A DNA stretch of 64,000 nt from Schizochytrium sp. TIO01 (taxonomy: Eukaryota > Sar > Bigyra > Thraustochytrida > Thraustochytriidae), in the NCBI GenBank assembly GCA_004764695.1, contig SMSO01000036.1, positions 1,136,001 through 1,200,000 on the forward strand, given 5' to 3'. The notes below the pieces were generated by a model. That model ran no database searches, was not told where the DNA came from, and saw only the letters and a list, made by a program, of their open reading frames with translations. Position 1 is the stretch's first letter, and each line of letters begins with the position of its first letter. Below, one piece after another: positions 29,146-39,439 of this stretch. The position numbers and the translations under genes were made by a program.

Positions 29146-29901
29146 ATGGAGTCGAAGTACTCGGAGTCAACCAGGCGTTTGTCCAGTGGCGTTGCAGGCG
29201 GAGCAAAGTCTGGTGCGAAGTTGAGGAAGGAAGGAGCTAAATGTAAAGCCTCAGCAGCAATTCCTCGTGAACCCATCGCCACTAGCACCAATGCTGTCAC
29301 TGCAAATGTTAATTCCCGAGAAGAGGCCCAGCAGCGTCCTGCAAGAATAGAGACCGAGGATGAAGAAGAGGAACGTCTTGCAAATGCGGAATGGGAATCG
29401 CTACGGCGAAAGAGGAACCAAGGTGAGATCAGAGTGTCTTCGAATCCAGCAGCACAGAGGATTTTACAAGGATTTCGGATTAATCACATGCGTATGCGCG
29501 ACGCAGAAACCGGGAGACTGATGTGGGTCTCAGGAGACTGGGGTGATGACATGTTTGAGAAGGAAAAGGAGGCACATGTTCCAGCTAGTATTCTCTCGTG
29601 CCGTGCTGTAGCTCGAGAGATCAATTTTACGAGTGAGGAGGAAATGAATAAGTTCCGACTCGAGCAGAGGGTATACTTTCAAGGTGTATGCATGGAAGAG
29701 TGGTTCTTCCGATTTGGTTTTGTGATTCCTGGCTCAACAAACAACTGGGAGCAGACAATTTACGCAGCTGAAAAGTCTGCGATGATGCCTGCCTCTCTCA
29801 TTTCCGGTCAGATAACTATCGAGACAAGTTTTTATGACGATGATTTATTTGTATCCAAGAGTCTTGTGAGAGTCTTCTACGACGGCGAGGAGGCAACCTA
29901 A
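29146..29901 (+). CDS. PDE6D: PDE6D-like prenyl-binding protein, 251 aa
   Basis: The C-terminal 150 residues match PDE6D (GMP-PDE delta), a beta-sandwich chaperone that extracts farnesylated and geranylgeranylated proteins from membranes. It releases them at cilia under ARL3 control. Visible family blocks are ILQGFRINHMRMRDAETGRL, VSREINF-type AVAREINFTSEEEMNKFRLE, VYFQGVCMEEWFFRFGFVIP, GSTNNWEQ, MMPASLISGQITIETSFYDD and LVRVFYDGEEAT. Compared with the roughly 150-residue human protein there is an extra N-terminus of about 100 residues, basic and disordered and then acidic (EDEEEERLANAEWESLRRKR). The start is ATG 29146. It lies head to head with a gene for a likely prenylated RAB23, a plausible cargo. 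UNC119 has a related fold but is less similar by motif. Confidence 0.95.
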   Translation: MESKYSESTRRLSSGVAGGAKSGAKLRKEGAKCKASAAIPREPIATSTNAVTANVNSREEAQQRPARIETEDEEEERLANAEWESLRRKRNQGEIRVSSNPAAQRILQGFRINHMRMRDAETGRLMWVSGDWGDDMFEKEKEAHVPASILSCRAVAREINFTSEEEMNKFRLEQRVYFQGVCMEEWFFRFGFVIPGSTNNWEQTIYAAEKSAMMPASLISGQITIETSFYDDDLFVSKSLVRVFYDGEEAT

Positions 29902-30305
29902 ACCATACCAAACACCCCCCTTAATCCTTGGAGTCACTTTCTCACTTTTATTCATATATTCGCAAAACTAAGCAACAATTTTAGAATTCGGAGTAGCCTT
30001 TTTATGCGCAAAAAATGGGTTTTGAACTTGTTTTTGTTTTTTAACAGATCCTTCTGTTTGCCTTCAGAATATTTCAAAATTAGAAAATTAAATCGCTCTT
30101 TGATTCCAAAACAATACATTATCAATGCTAATAATGATGTATCTGAAGGAAAACATTCTAATTAATATGTTAACATTAGTTTTTCTTTCTACTTAAATGT
30201 GTATACCCAATGCGAGCTAGATTCCAATATTCGTTTACGAAGAGAAGATATATTGTATGCGCAAGTGTCCAGTACATCATATCATAATTAGCACACAGAG
30301 CTTCC
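29902..30305. other. Convergent spacer
   Basis: AT-rich 3' flanks of the PDE6D-like and BTB-LRR genes. Nothing further recognised. Confidence 0.6.
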
Positions 30306-32354
30306 TCAGCTTTGACTTAGAAGAGCCCACCTTTGATCTCGAAGTTCTAATTTGGCTTTCTCTGATAGAGTATTATCTGTCAGCATAACCTGAAAATTAG
30401 ATTTTGACGGATATGTATGTCGAACACCTTCTCGAAGGGCGAGTATCCCTGTGTCTTGGATTAGGTTGTCACGTAAATCCAGCGTCTGTAACAAAGGGAG
30501 ATAGTGTAAGGCAATAGCAATAAGTGCCGCGCCACGACATTGTATATGCTGGCCCTTGAGGTATATTTTCTGAAGCAACAACGGTTTTTTAGCAGCAATT
30601 ATCCCACGGCAAAGAGCAGCACAACCTTGTGAGCCCATACGCGGAGATGCAGAAGACAGGTTGAGCTCTTGGAGCAGACTATTGCTCTGTGCCAAGGCTG
30701 ATGCAAATGCGGCTGACACAAATGCATCAATTCCATTTCTAGACAAGTTTAGAATTCTGAGACTCGAACAATGCAGAATTACCTGACTTAGCCTTGCAGT
30801 AGCTGCACATGGCAAATGATTCCGCGAAACATCCAAGCACTGAAGAGTTTTACAGGCTTTGAGGACATCGATCGAACACAAATGCTCAACTGATTTTTTG
30901 GTTAATTTGCAACACGCTAAGCGAAGTGTCTCGAGAACTGGCGCTTTCCCTGTCATCAGACTTGTGCAAAGCATTGTAACAGCAGTATCCTCGAGGTGAT
31001 TTCCACTCAGATCAAGTTGTATTAGGCGCTGTCGCGTTTCTCCAAACAAAGCATCAATCGATGGACTAATTAAAGTGCTACCCGAACTCCCTATATCAAA
31101 GTAAACAAAATCAGGACAAATTTCTGATGCAGTGGACGGAGCAAACAGCTGTATAGTTATAGAGTTCATATTGCAAGATGTCAAACCTCTTAATGAAAGG
31201 CTATGTAATTTGATTCCAGCACAAGTTCGCGTCCTAATGGTGCGAACAAGATTTGCAAGTGATGCATCTTCAAGACGTTCATTGCGATCTAGACAAAGTT
31301 CCGTCACACATACGTTTGTTGCGCTCAGTGCCTCTGCAAGCTTGCAAATTCCCAAATCTCCTAATGGGTTGTCACTTAGGTCGAGTTTTGAAATTCCAAG
31401 AGATGCAAAGTTACTATGTGTGGCAGCAAACTTGCACAAGGCTTGGATACCAATACTTCCAACGTTTACATTTGCAAGCTTGAGAAGGAGTTGTTGATTT
31501 TTATTTGAAACCTGTGGAACACGAAGTTGGCGAGGTGATTGCCTGGTTCTCCCTGCAACACGAAGACTAGGCGGTTGCGGTGTCTTCTTGTGTAGCTTCT
31601 GGAGATGTGATGGCGCTAAGACTGGAAGGAGCTTTAAGAGATCCTGTCCAGTTAAATTGCTCATAGCAAGATCAACGCACTGTGCCTGGCGAGCTGCCAT
31701 GAGTATATCCAGAAGCTCTTCTGCAGGACGTCCTATCTGACGAAGTGTAATCGAAGACACTCTTGGAAGATAATATTGCACAAAGGGAGTCCAACGTATA
31801 TCACTTGTGAGTTCTTTTTGAAGACGAGAAGTGATTAAATCTTCGCGCTTAACACCACTTTTTAGCCATGCCCTTTCGAAAGACTCACGTTTCGTGCCAG
31901 GATCCCATAAATCATCCCCACGATTTAGGAATTCCTCGGCGTAAAGCAGTTGTGAAGAAGGGGTGTATTTTAAAATAGACCTCTCGAGGCGCGCCCCAAT
32001 CATGACATAGTCTTGAATAAGGTGCAGCTGTGCTGCCAGAATTTGTGTACAATAATGAAGCAAGGGATCAAGCAATAAGAAATCTGCGGCTTGAGCAAGA
32101 CATTGAAGAGTAGAAATTGACAGACCTTTGGAAAGCTCGTCAAAGCATAACCACTGTTCTAAGGCACGCAAAACCTTGCTGCTCTCTACGATTTGAAGCG
32201 TTATGTTTCGCTCTGTGGCTTCGCGCATGCCACTATTTAGCATAGCTCGTAAGACAGGACTCTTCTCCACATCCTCTCGTTGTACGTGCGCAACATAGTC
32301 CAACGAGCTATTCTTCAGTGTAATCTCATAACCTGCAGAGATATCTTGAGTCAT
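30306..32354 (-). CDS. BTB/SKP1-type plus leucine-rich-repeat protein, 682 aa
   Basis: ATG 32354 (MTQDISAGYEITL) is the first in-frame Met; a further 30 codons upstream are open but begin only at GTG. Residues about 5-115 look like a BTB/SKP1/Elongin-C fold (VEKSPVLRAMLNSGM, ITLQIVESSKVLRALEQWL, AQAADFLLLDPLLHYCTQIL). From about residue 260 to the end are leucine-rich repeats of the ribonuclease-inhibitor type, for example KLDLSDNPLGDLGICKLAEAL, LIQLDLSGNHLEDTAVTML, LRILNLSRNGIDAF and LLQTLDLRDNLIQDTGILAL. A BTB plus LRR layout suggests a substrate-receptor or adaptor role in a cullin ubiquitin ligase. That is inference from architecture. No signal peptide or TM segment is visible. Confidence 0.75.
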   Translation of the reverse strand: MTQDISAGYEITLKNSSLDYVAHVQREDVEKSPVLRAMLNSGMREATERNITLQIVESSKVLRALEQWLCFDELSKGLSISTLQCLAQAADFLLLDPLLHYCTQILAAQLHLIQDYVMIGARLERSILKYTPSSQLLYAEEFLNRGDDLWDPGTKRESFERAWLKSGVKREDLITSRLQKELTSDIRWTPFVQYYLPRVSSITLRQIGRPAEELLDILMAARQAQCVDLAMSNLTGQDLLKLLPVLAPSHLQKLHKKTPQPPSLRVAGRTRQSPRQLRVPQVSNKNQQLLLKLANVNVGSIGIQALCKFAATHSNFASLGISKLDLSDNPLGDLGICKLAEALSATNVCVTELCLDRNERLEDASLANLVRTIRTRTCAGIKLHSLSLRGLTSCNMNSITIQLFAPSTASEICPDFVYFDIGSSGSTLISPSIDALFGETRQRLIQLDLSGNHLEDTAVTMLCTSLMTGKAPVLETLRLACCKLTKKSVEHLCSIDVLKACKTLQCLDVSRNHLPCAATARLSQVILHCSSLRILNLSRNGIDAFVSAAFASALAQSNSLLQELNLSSASPRMGSQGCAALCRGIIAAKKPLLLQKIYLKGQHIQCRGAALIAIALHYLPLLQTLDLRDNLIQDTGILALREGVRHTYPSKSNFQVMLTDNTLSEKAKLELRDQRWALLSQS

Positions 32355-32955
32355 CGATATATGTAATCTGTGGAGTACATTTCTGGCGAAATAAAATGAC
32401 GTCAAAGATTGATTCTTCTTGAGAGCGAAACTTATTATGCACACCTAGGGGAATATGTTCTAGAATATATATCCGTTAAACCGTAGTGCCTAGCAAATTA
32501 TAAATGACAGGAATAATAACAACAATACTACTACTATATATATACATAATAAGAATTATTGTTATTATTAATACAAAATTGCGTGCATGTAAATGATGTC
32601 CGATGAGTCTTCCTTGTAACAAGTTTGAACATGAGTTCTTTGGACTGAATGTAGCTAAACGAGCGTATTTCAGATTATTAAAAAAAATATTGGCGAAAAA
32701 ATGGTGGAATTATAATGTTTGCCTAACACCCGTTAAGGGTAATGATTTTTGTCGTCTCAGGGGGGCAACAGAGGGAATAACAAAAGCTTACTTTTGTAGA
32801 CGTTCATTGAGGTGCTTAGGGCAAACGCTAAAATCATTGTGCGAGTACTACATTTTCTTCTTGAAAGACAGCAAGGATGCAAAAGAGCGTCAGATCGGGA
32901 GAACTTTGCACATAGAACGCTCTCTTCGCAGGGAAAAGCAAAACACGAATTGGCT
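32355..32955. other. Divergent promoter region
   Basis: These 600 bases lie between divergent BTB-LRR and seven-TM genes. They are AT-rich with TATATATACATA near 32535-32550. The frame at 32603-32959 is TTG- or ATG-poor and overlaps the seven-TM start; it is not supported as a gene. Confidence 0.5.
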
Positions 32956-34500
32956 ATGAGTCCTCAAAGATTGTGGCTTTTGATATTGAGTCTACTTCTT
33001 ACAAACTCCCAGCAAACTCGTGCAGCTCTTACATTTGTCTCTCCTCCACAATATGCCGGCTTGTCCTCAGGCTTAACGCCCTTGGAGTCATCATTTTTTG
33101 GAGATCAAGACTTTTGGGCAGTACCTGGAGTAGATATCGATGGAGATGGGATGCAAATCAACAATGTCCCGGTATACTTCTTTGGAGACTCTTACCGTGC
33201 GCAGTATTGTGGTACATTAGTCGACGAGGATGGGAAAATGTTGAATGGCGAGGCTCTCCAGGCCGCCTACAACCAAAGTGAGTTTCTTGGTGGAGTGGTT
33301 GTTGTCAATGTAGGAGATGAAATGTGCCTAAGAGCTCAGCAAACGTCATCTTCGTATTCGAATGGTCTTGATGACTGGTGTCTGACGTTTCCGTTAGCAT
33401 CAGCATTTGTCTTCATTCGAAGCGAAGGAGTTAAAGAAGGTCTTTTCATGTATGAATTGGATTATCGCACATCTCTTGAAGATCTTGAGGGTTGTATATT
33501 CCTTGAAATTAGTTACGATAGCGCCTTGCCACTTACGGAAGCTCTGGAGGCTGCTGATAGTGCTGATTTGCAGATCATGGGAGACATCAACATTGATACA
33601 AGTGACTGTAGAGCACTCTTTGATGAGTTTTTCTTACAACTTTTTCTCGGATACGGTCTTTCATTCTCGTTTCTCTTTGTGGCTTGTTCTGCTGGGTGTA
33701 AAATCAAGCAGTCATGTAGAAATACGCGCGCTTTGGCAGTATTTGTTGGTAACTCTATAACTTGCCTTATTCTTGCACTTGCCTTATTTGCCGGCCGGTG
33801 GATGACACAGCCAGGGATAGCTCAGAGTGTGAATATAATTGTTGCGACAGCTTTCCTTGGCACTACAGCAGGTACCGACGCACTTTTAGCAGCGCATTGG
33901 AGTGATTTTAAGCTATTCCTTAAGCAGGGTTATGGAGATACAGATGGTAAAAAATTGCCATCTTCTAGAACCTCCCGACTGTTGACTTACTTTGGGATTG
34001 TGATTATTTGTTTGGACTGGATAGTGTCAGGGCTTCTAACTCAGCTTACTGTCAAAGTTCAGCAACAATTTCTAATGGGAATTTCGATTGTATTTATGTC
34101 TTTGCAATTTCTTGCAAATGGGTATCTTATGCAGCAGCTGATATCTGGAATGAAATCGCTACACCAAACTATAGCAGTATATCCAGACTTAGGCACACTT
34201 AGACGAATGAAATTACTTCGAAAAGTAGCAGTGTTAGTGACTATTTCGATTATTTCGTCACTTGCAAGTATCACATGTCTTTGCTTGGTCGGCTTGACAA
34301 ACCTTTACCTTGGAACGTGCAGCGGATATATTGTCCTCTCAAGCATCTTGCTTCTTTCTAAATTGCTAAACGCACATACACAGAACTCGATTATTCTATT
34401 ATCCTCTACAAAGCAGGAGCAGTATTCAATGACTCAGCGTTCACTGATCTCCAGCTCCAATGTATCGCCATCACCTTCGGAAGTGAGTGTTGCTGGCTAA
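32956..34500 (+). CDS. Seven-TM protein with secreted N-terminal ectodomain, 514 aa
   Basis: ATG 32956 gives a strong signal peptide (LWLLILSLLLTNSQQTRA), so I prefer it to the open upstream codons. The ectodomain (about residues 25-225) contains strands such as GGVVVVNVGDEMCL and ASAFVFIRSEG, and six or so Cys. It loosely resembles a protease-associated (PA) fold. Seven hydrophobic helices follow: LQLFLGYGLSFSFLFVAC, VFVGNSITCLILALALF, IIVATAFLGTTAGTDALL, YFGIVIICLDWIVSGLL, FLMGISIVFMSLQFLANG, VAVLVTISIISSLASITCLC and YIVLSSILLLSKLL. A short Ser-rich cytosolic tail ends the chain. The topology is that of a receptor with a large outside domain, but I see no known GPCR family motif. Family unknown; a transporter is not excluded. 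Confidence 0.7.
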   Translation: MSPQRLWLLILSLLLTNSQQTRAALTFVSPPQYAGLSSGLTPLESSFFGDQDFWAVPGVDIDGDGMQINNVPVYFFGDSYRAQYCGTLVDEDGKMLNGEALQAAYNQSEFLGGVVVVNVGDEMCLRAQQTSSSYSNGLDDWCLTFPLASAFVFIRSEGVKEGLFMYELDYRTSLEDLEGCIFLEISYDSALPLTEALEAADSADLQIMGDINIDTSDCRALFDEFFLQLFLGYGLSFSFLFVACSAGCKIKQSCRNTRALAVFVGNSITCLILALALFAGRWMTQPGIAQSVNIIVATAFLGTTAGTDALLAAHWSDFKLFLKQGYGDTDGKKLPSSRTSRLLTYFGIVIICLDWIVSGLLTQLTVKVQQQFLMGISIVFMSLQFLANGYLMQQLISGMKSLHQTIAVYPDLGTLRRMKLLRKVAVLVTISIISSLASITCLCLVGLTNLYLGTCSGYIVLSSILLLSKLLNAHTQNSIILLSSTKQEQYSMTQRSLISSSNVSPSPSEVSVAG

Positions 34501-34925
34501 TGAAGATTATGTTCACAATGACACACCATGTGAAACAATACGAAAATTGGTGAAAAGCAAAGTTTTGAAAAACTGCTATACATCTTACATACTTTGTCTG
34601 GTGCTGGAAGCCAAAACTAAAATATATGCCCACTCAAATCTGACGATCAACAATCAAACATGAACAGCCATTTGAAATATATGCATTTACGGAATCTGTT
34701 AAAAAAACAACAAAAAAAAATTGAAAACAATCTAAGCAAATAAGATACTACCTACTATGTCCAAATAATTTTCAACCCAAACTCTCAGTACTATGTCAGA
34801 GCTCATCAGTTTAAAGTTCTTTTTGGTCATACGAGCTAAATCTAAATATCCAAGCTACCATTTGTCACAATAGTATAGATAAATCTTTTGGATTTGGAAG
34901 TTTTAACACCAAAGCTTAATTCCTA
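34501..34925. other. Spacer before the tRNA array
   Basis: AT-rich 3' flank of the seven-TM gene. No gene or RNA recognised. Confidence 0.55.
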
Positions 34926-34999
34926 GCTTGTATAGCTCAGCTGGTTAGAGCGTGGAGCTAATAACTCCAAGGTCCTGGGTTCGATCCCCAGTGCGAGTA
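34926..34999 (+). tRNA. tRNA-Ile(AAT), copy 1
   Basis: This is a 74-base cloverleaf with no intron. The seven-pair acceptor stem has G1-U72, U4-G69 and U6-G67 wobbles. The D arm is GCTC/GAGC and the anticodon stem TGGAG/CTCCA with loop CTAATAA, so the anticodon is AAT (inosine at 34 expected). The T arm is CTGGG/CCCAG with TTCGATC, and the discriminator is A73. Internal A box TAGCTCAGCTGG and B box GGTTCGATCCC are intact. CCA is not encoded. Confidence 0.97.
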
Positions 35000-35101
35000 A
35001 AAGCCTTCATTTTTTGCGAATGGAGGTTGCTTTTTGTTTCTGTTGTCTGTCGTTGGTAAAACAAAACTAGGTTTGGACATACGGAAAATATCTGATTACC
35101 T

Positions 35102-35175
35102 GCTTGTATAGCTCAGCTGGTTAGAGCGTGGAGCTAATAACTCCAAGGTCCTGGGTTCGATCCCCAGTGCGAGTA
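35102..35175 (+). tRNA. tRNA-Ile(AAT), copy 2
   Basis: Same 74-base sequence as copy 1, followed by TTTCCTTTTT as a likely Pol III terminator. Confidence 0.97.
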
Positions 35176-35644
35176 TTTCCTTTTTGATGTTTGACTTTAT
35201 GCTGAGCTATATCGTCCGAGTCTAGTTTAAGCCTCTTTCGGTACTCTTGTTTTTGATGTGGTAAACAGTTTAACTTCAGCATTTGCCCTCCGCGAGGAAT
35301 AATTTCTCAATGTATTTTTTTTTTTTCACCTTCAATTTTAATTAATTCAGATTCTACCTACTAATGAAAAGAATATCTGGCTCTGAGGAAATCTATTGAA
35401 AATTCAATTCCGTGAAATAATAAAACCAAAACAAACTATACCCATTAACTTTTTTTACTTTTGGATGACTCGAACTGCCTGTAGAACTTGGAATAAAATT
35501 ATTTTCTATCATATTGGAGATTACGCTTTAATACGAGTATTTACCTTAGGAATTACGAATCTCTGATTTGTGAAAAAGAAAATTCACAAATACCATTACT
35601 TCATATATATATTACACGAAATAAACCTGTGTCATCTCATCCTA

Positions 35645-35718
35645 GCTTGTATAGCTCAGCTGGTTAGAGCGTGGAGCTAATAACTCCAAGGTCCTGGGTT
35701 CGATCCCCAGTGCGAGTA
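35645..35718 (+). tRNA. tRNA-Ile(AAT), copy 3
   Basis: Same sequence as copy 1. It is followed by a T-rich spacer of the family that contains a CCCAGTCA block. Confidence 0.97.
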
Positions 35719-35809
35719 TAAATTTACTTTTTCTTGTTTCTGATTTTTATTCTTTGTATACCCAGTCATTAAAAATGACCTTCCCAAGTTGGTTTCATAA
35801 CTCAATCTT

Positions 35810-35883
35810 GCTTGTATAGCTCAGCTGGTTAGAGCGTGGAGCTAATAACTCCAAGGTCCTGGGTTCGATCCCCAGTGCGAGTA
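35810..35883 (+). tRNA. tRNA-Ile(AAT), copy 4
   Basis: Same sequence as copy 1. It starts 165 bases after copy 3 and is followed by a strong T-run terminator. Confidence 0.97.
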
Positions 35884-36122
35884 ATGATTTTTTGTTTTTT
35901 TTCTTCTTGCTTTCTTTTTCATTTTCAATCTGAGAACACCAATTTTAAATATCTGTGTAGAGATATTTTTATTCTTTCATTAGAATAATGCAGATGTGTC
36001 TGAATTGTGCAATTTATTTTGACTTGAGTTTTTACCAAAGCTTTTTTTCAGATCGCAGGACGCAAATTGCTTTTATGAATCTTTATATAGTTCAAAGGAA
36101 AAGTTAGTCTTAACTCATTCTA

Positions 36123-36196
36123 GCTTGTATAGCTCAGCTGGTTAGAGCGTGGAGCTAATAACTCCAAGGTCCTGGGTTCGATCCCCAGTGCGAGTA
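36123..36196 (+). tRNA. tRNA-Ile(AAT), copy 5
   Basis: Same sequence as copy 1. It is followed by TTTACTTTTTTA. Confidence 0.97.
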
Positions 36197-36286
36197 AATT
36201 TACTTTTTTATCTTTTTGATTTTTTAATTCCATGAATACCTAGTCAATAAATTATGCTTTAGAATTCGGTCAGATAACTCATCCTG

Positions 36287-36360
36287 GCTTGTATAGCTCA
36301 GCTGGTTAGAGCGTGGAGCTAATAACTCCAAGGTCCTGGGTTCGATCCCCAGTGCGAGTA
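36287..36360 (+). tRNA. tRNA-Ile(AAT), copy 6
   Basis: Same sequence as copy 1. It starts 164 bases after copy 5 and is the last of the first cluster. Confidence 0.97.
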
Positions 36361-38583
36361 TAAATTTACCTTTTGGATTTTTTTTTCAAAAATGTTTTTA
36401 TGTTACCAAAAAACAAGACATATGCAGAAATTGCATTGGAACCTTCTCAAAGCAGTGCTATTTCATCAACATCAGATTGAACATCAGCAATAATTATCTA
36501 CCTACACCTATCTGATGTAACGTGGTCACGGTTTCTTACATTCTTACAAGTGATTAAAGAAATTTCGGAGGCTGTTGTGCTTGATTAGTATCGAAGGAAG
36601 GTTTGTCTTGAATAGCTTGTGGCCCGTTAAATGGTACTTGTGACACCACTTGCATGATGCATTATTTTGAAATCAGGATATAGCACCTAATGTCAAATAC
36701 AACACATATTAGAGAACGAAGGGAATAAAGCTAAAGCGAGGAGGAGCTTGCAATGCAAAATCTGATAGCAGATCCGAGTTAAGCTGAATCGACCCAAACC
36801 AATTCAACAAGACCTCAAGCTATTCAAGACAAGCATAAGTCCTAGCCTCCATACCAAGTAAGCACAACTATCTCCAACTTTCCTCAATCGACTCAAAGCA
36901 ATCGTAAGCACGTTTCATTACCCCGGTATTTATAATCAACAGGATCTTCTGCATTGCTTTTGTATTCTCATTTGCGCACAGAGTCTCTGCAATCTTAGCA
37001 CCCAATTCTCTGCCGAGTTCGTGCTGGTTTATTATTCTCTACAGAGTAACTTAATTGATGATTTAACCCTGAATTCTGTGTGGTAAATTGTAAGAATACA
37101 GAAGTACAACCTCTTAACTAATTTCAATCTTCCTTGAACCAATAAGTGGTGTTTACCGTACCCCTGTCATAGATGCACTGAATATTGATCCAAAAGTCCA
37201 CAATTATCATATGCTATTAAAGTTCAACTTTTTGGTTCCTCCTCAGATAATAAATTTTGATGGTGGGGTATCCCACTGTCACGGGGAACAGTGAAACAAA
37301 CTAACCCTGTAAATGCGATGGTAGTTTTTCACCCTTTTGGAGCACTCAAGCCACCTTTCGACAAATCCGTGAATTTGGGCAGATTGATAGATTTTATATG
37401 AGCAACTCTACATTTACTGTTTCAATTCATCCAAGTGATGCCCTTTTCACAATGTTATTTAGTAAATCTGATGATTGCAATGAAAAGTGAGTACTGAGGA
37501 GGAAAACTACGACAGTGCTGCTCCATGATTTCGAAATGCTCAGAGGAGCACCTTTGTGACCGATGTCACGGTAATGCGTCAGCCAACATGTGATGCATCT
37601 GTGCGAATGAAGGGAAGACGCCTCAATATGCGTTTGCAAGACAACCCAACAGTATATTCGAATTAACTCAAATTAATCTAGATCGATCGAACCAGACCAT
37701 AGATACCCAAGACAAGTGTCAACCCTAGCCTCAACAATAGCTAACCCACAAGAATCTACGACACTTCTTTAATAGTCTCTAAACAATTATAATCCCATAA
37801 TCATGTTTCAATAGTTGAAGCTTGAGTTGATACCTGTCCCGGGCAACCATGGTTGATTTTGGGCTACTTGGGCCTGCTGCTGCATTGCCCTGTCTTGCTA
37901 GCTTAGCCTGGAATTTACTTCATTCTCTGACACAGATGCATCACTATGGCATTGGTCACAATGGTGTTCTTCTGAGCCTTGCCAAGTCATGATGTTATGC
38001 TACGTCAGGTTCATTCTCAGTAGTTTGAATGTGCGCATACGTGTCTGTCCGCTGATAATTCGAGTAGTATAGAACATTGCAGAGTAGTACCTCAAAAGGA
38101 AGCACAACTCCTAAAGGAAGCACAAAAAGCTCTAGCACAACTAAATCGTAATCGTGCTTCTTATAAGCCATACGAGAGTCCCCAACTGAAGCTAATTTGA
38201 TGGACTTAGATGTTGGCGCATGATCTACCACGATTGGCACGTGGTTAAACTATAGTCTCGGTGGCGATAAAAAGTATGCATGAAATGAACTCTTTTCTGT
38301 GATTTCACATGGAGCTAGAAATCTTTAAACAGCCACCTGCTGACTCCAAAGCCTATTAAGGACCTGTTCACTTTAAATGCTTCGGTGATTTCTTTCTCCG
38401 ATCGGTCGGGATTCGAACAGGCTCTCGCATTATTCACGACATTACTATGTCCAATTTCATCTGCACAGTTGATAATCTGTTTACTTGCTGTGCTTGTTTG
38501 CTCAAAAAAGCAAAACAAACTTTGTTAGTTGTATACAAACATGTTATATTGACCAATCAATTCCAGGATCATATCTCATTCTA
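36361..38583. other. Gap between the two tRNA clusters, with a diverged duplicated block
   Basis: These 2.2 kb contain no supported gene. Two blocks look like diverged copies of one sequence: about 36770-36930 and 37655-37820. They share CAAGACAAG, CCTAGCCTC and C(A/G)TGTTTCA(A/T)TA-type words in the same order. A short plus-strand coding-like patch (about 38060-38200, reading KEAQLLKEAQKALAQLNRN) may be a remnant of a mobile element. Confidence 0.45.
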
Positions 38584-38657
38584 GCTTGTATAGCTCAGCT
38601 GGTTAGAGCGTGGAGCTAATAACTCCAAGGTCCTGGGTTCGATCCCCAGTGCGAGTA
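38584..38657 (+). tRNA. tRNA-Ile(AAT), copy 7
   Basis: Same sequence as copy 1 and first of the second cluster. Its downstream spacer contains CCCAGTCAATAAATTGACC, like the spacer after copy 5. Confidence 0.97.
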
Positions 38658-38748
38658 GAATTTTTCATTTTTATTGTTTTTGTTTTTTTATTGTTTGTTT
38701 ACCCAGTCAATAAATTGACCATTATAATTTTCCCGATAACTCATCCTA

Positions 38749-38822
38749 GCTTGTATAGCTCAGCTGGTTAGAGCGTGGAGCTAATAACTCCAAGGTCCTG
38801 GGTTCGATCCCCAGTGCGAGTA
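38749..38822 (+). tRNA. tRNA-Ile(AAT), copy 8
   Basis: Same sequence as copy 1. It starts 165 bases after copy 7. Confidence 0.97.
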
Positions 38823-38926
38823 ATCAAGTTCTTTTTTAATTGAACAAGAAGATTGATTTTTATTCCTGTTGTCACTTGTTGGTGAAAGAAAAGTAGGCTT
38901 GGACCCTCTACAAGTAACTCATTCTG

Positions 38927-39000
38927 GCTTGTATAGCTCAGCTGGTTAGAGCGTGGAGCTAATAACTCCAAGGTCCTGGGTTCGATCCCCAGTGCGAGTA
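38927..39000 (+). tRNA. tRNA-Ile(AAT), copy 9
   Basis: Same sequence as copy 1. It starts 178 bases after copy 8 and is followed by ACTTTTTGTTTTGCGAGTG. Confidence 0.97.
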
Positions 39001-39100
39001 ATACTTTTTGTTTTGCGAGTGAAATTTCATTTTGTTTCGTTGCCCTCGCTTACGAATTCAACAAAAGTAGGTTTGAGCTATCCGTAGCAACTCACTGGTT

Positions 39101-39174
39101 GCTTGTATAGCTCAGCTGGTTAGAGCGTGGAGCTAATAACTCCAAGGTCCTGGGTTCGATCCCCAGTGCGAGTA
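39101..39174 (+). tRNA. tRNA-Ile(AAT), copy 10
   Basis: Same sequence as copy 1. Its downstream spacer is close to that of copy 9 (ACTTTTTGATTTGCGAGTGG). Confidence 0.97.
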
Positions 39175-39275
39175 TTACTTTTTGATTTGCGAGTGGAAAT
39201 CCAATTTTGTTTTTTGTCTATCTCTTGTAGAGGAACAAAACTAAGCTTGACCGTTCGCATAGCAACTCACTGGTT

Positions 39276-39349
39276 GCTTGTATAGCTCAGCTGGTTAGAG
39301 CGTGGAGCTAATAACTCCAAGGTCCTGGGTTCGATCCCCAGTGCGAGTA
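39276..39349 (+). tRNA. tRNA-Ile(AAT), copy 11
   Basis: Same sequence as copy 1. It shares the upstream block GCAACTCACTGGTT with copy 10. Confidence 0.97.
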
Positions 39350-39439
39350 TATTCACTTTTTGGTTATCTTCATTTTGTTGTTATTTTGGGAGCCAGTAAA
39401 TATATGTGTCTATTCTATTTTCATCAGCAACTCATCCTG

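Noticed and set aside
38390-38470. Minus-strand B-box-like GTTCGAATCCC suggesting another tRNA
   Set aside because: The T stem does not pair and no anticodon arm can be drawn.
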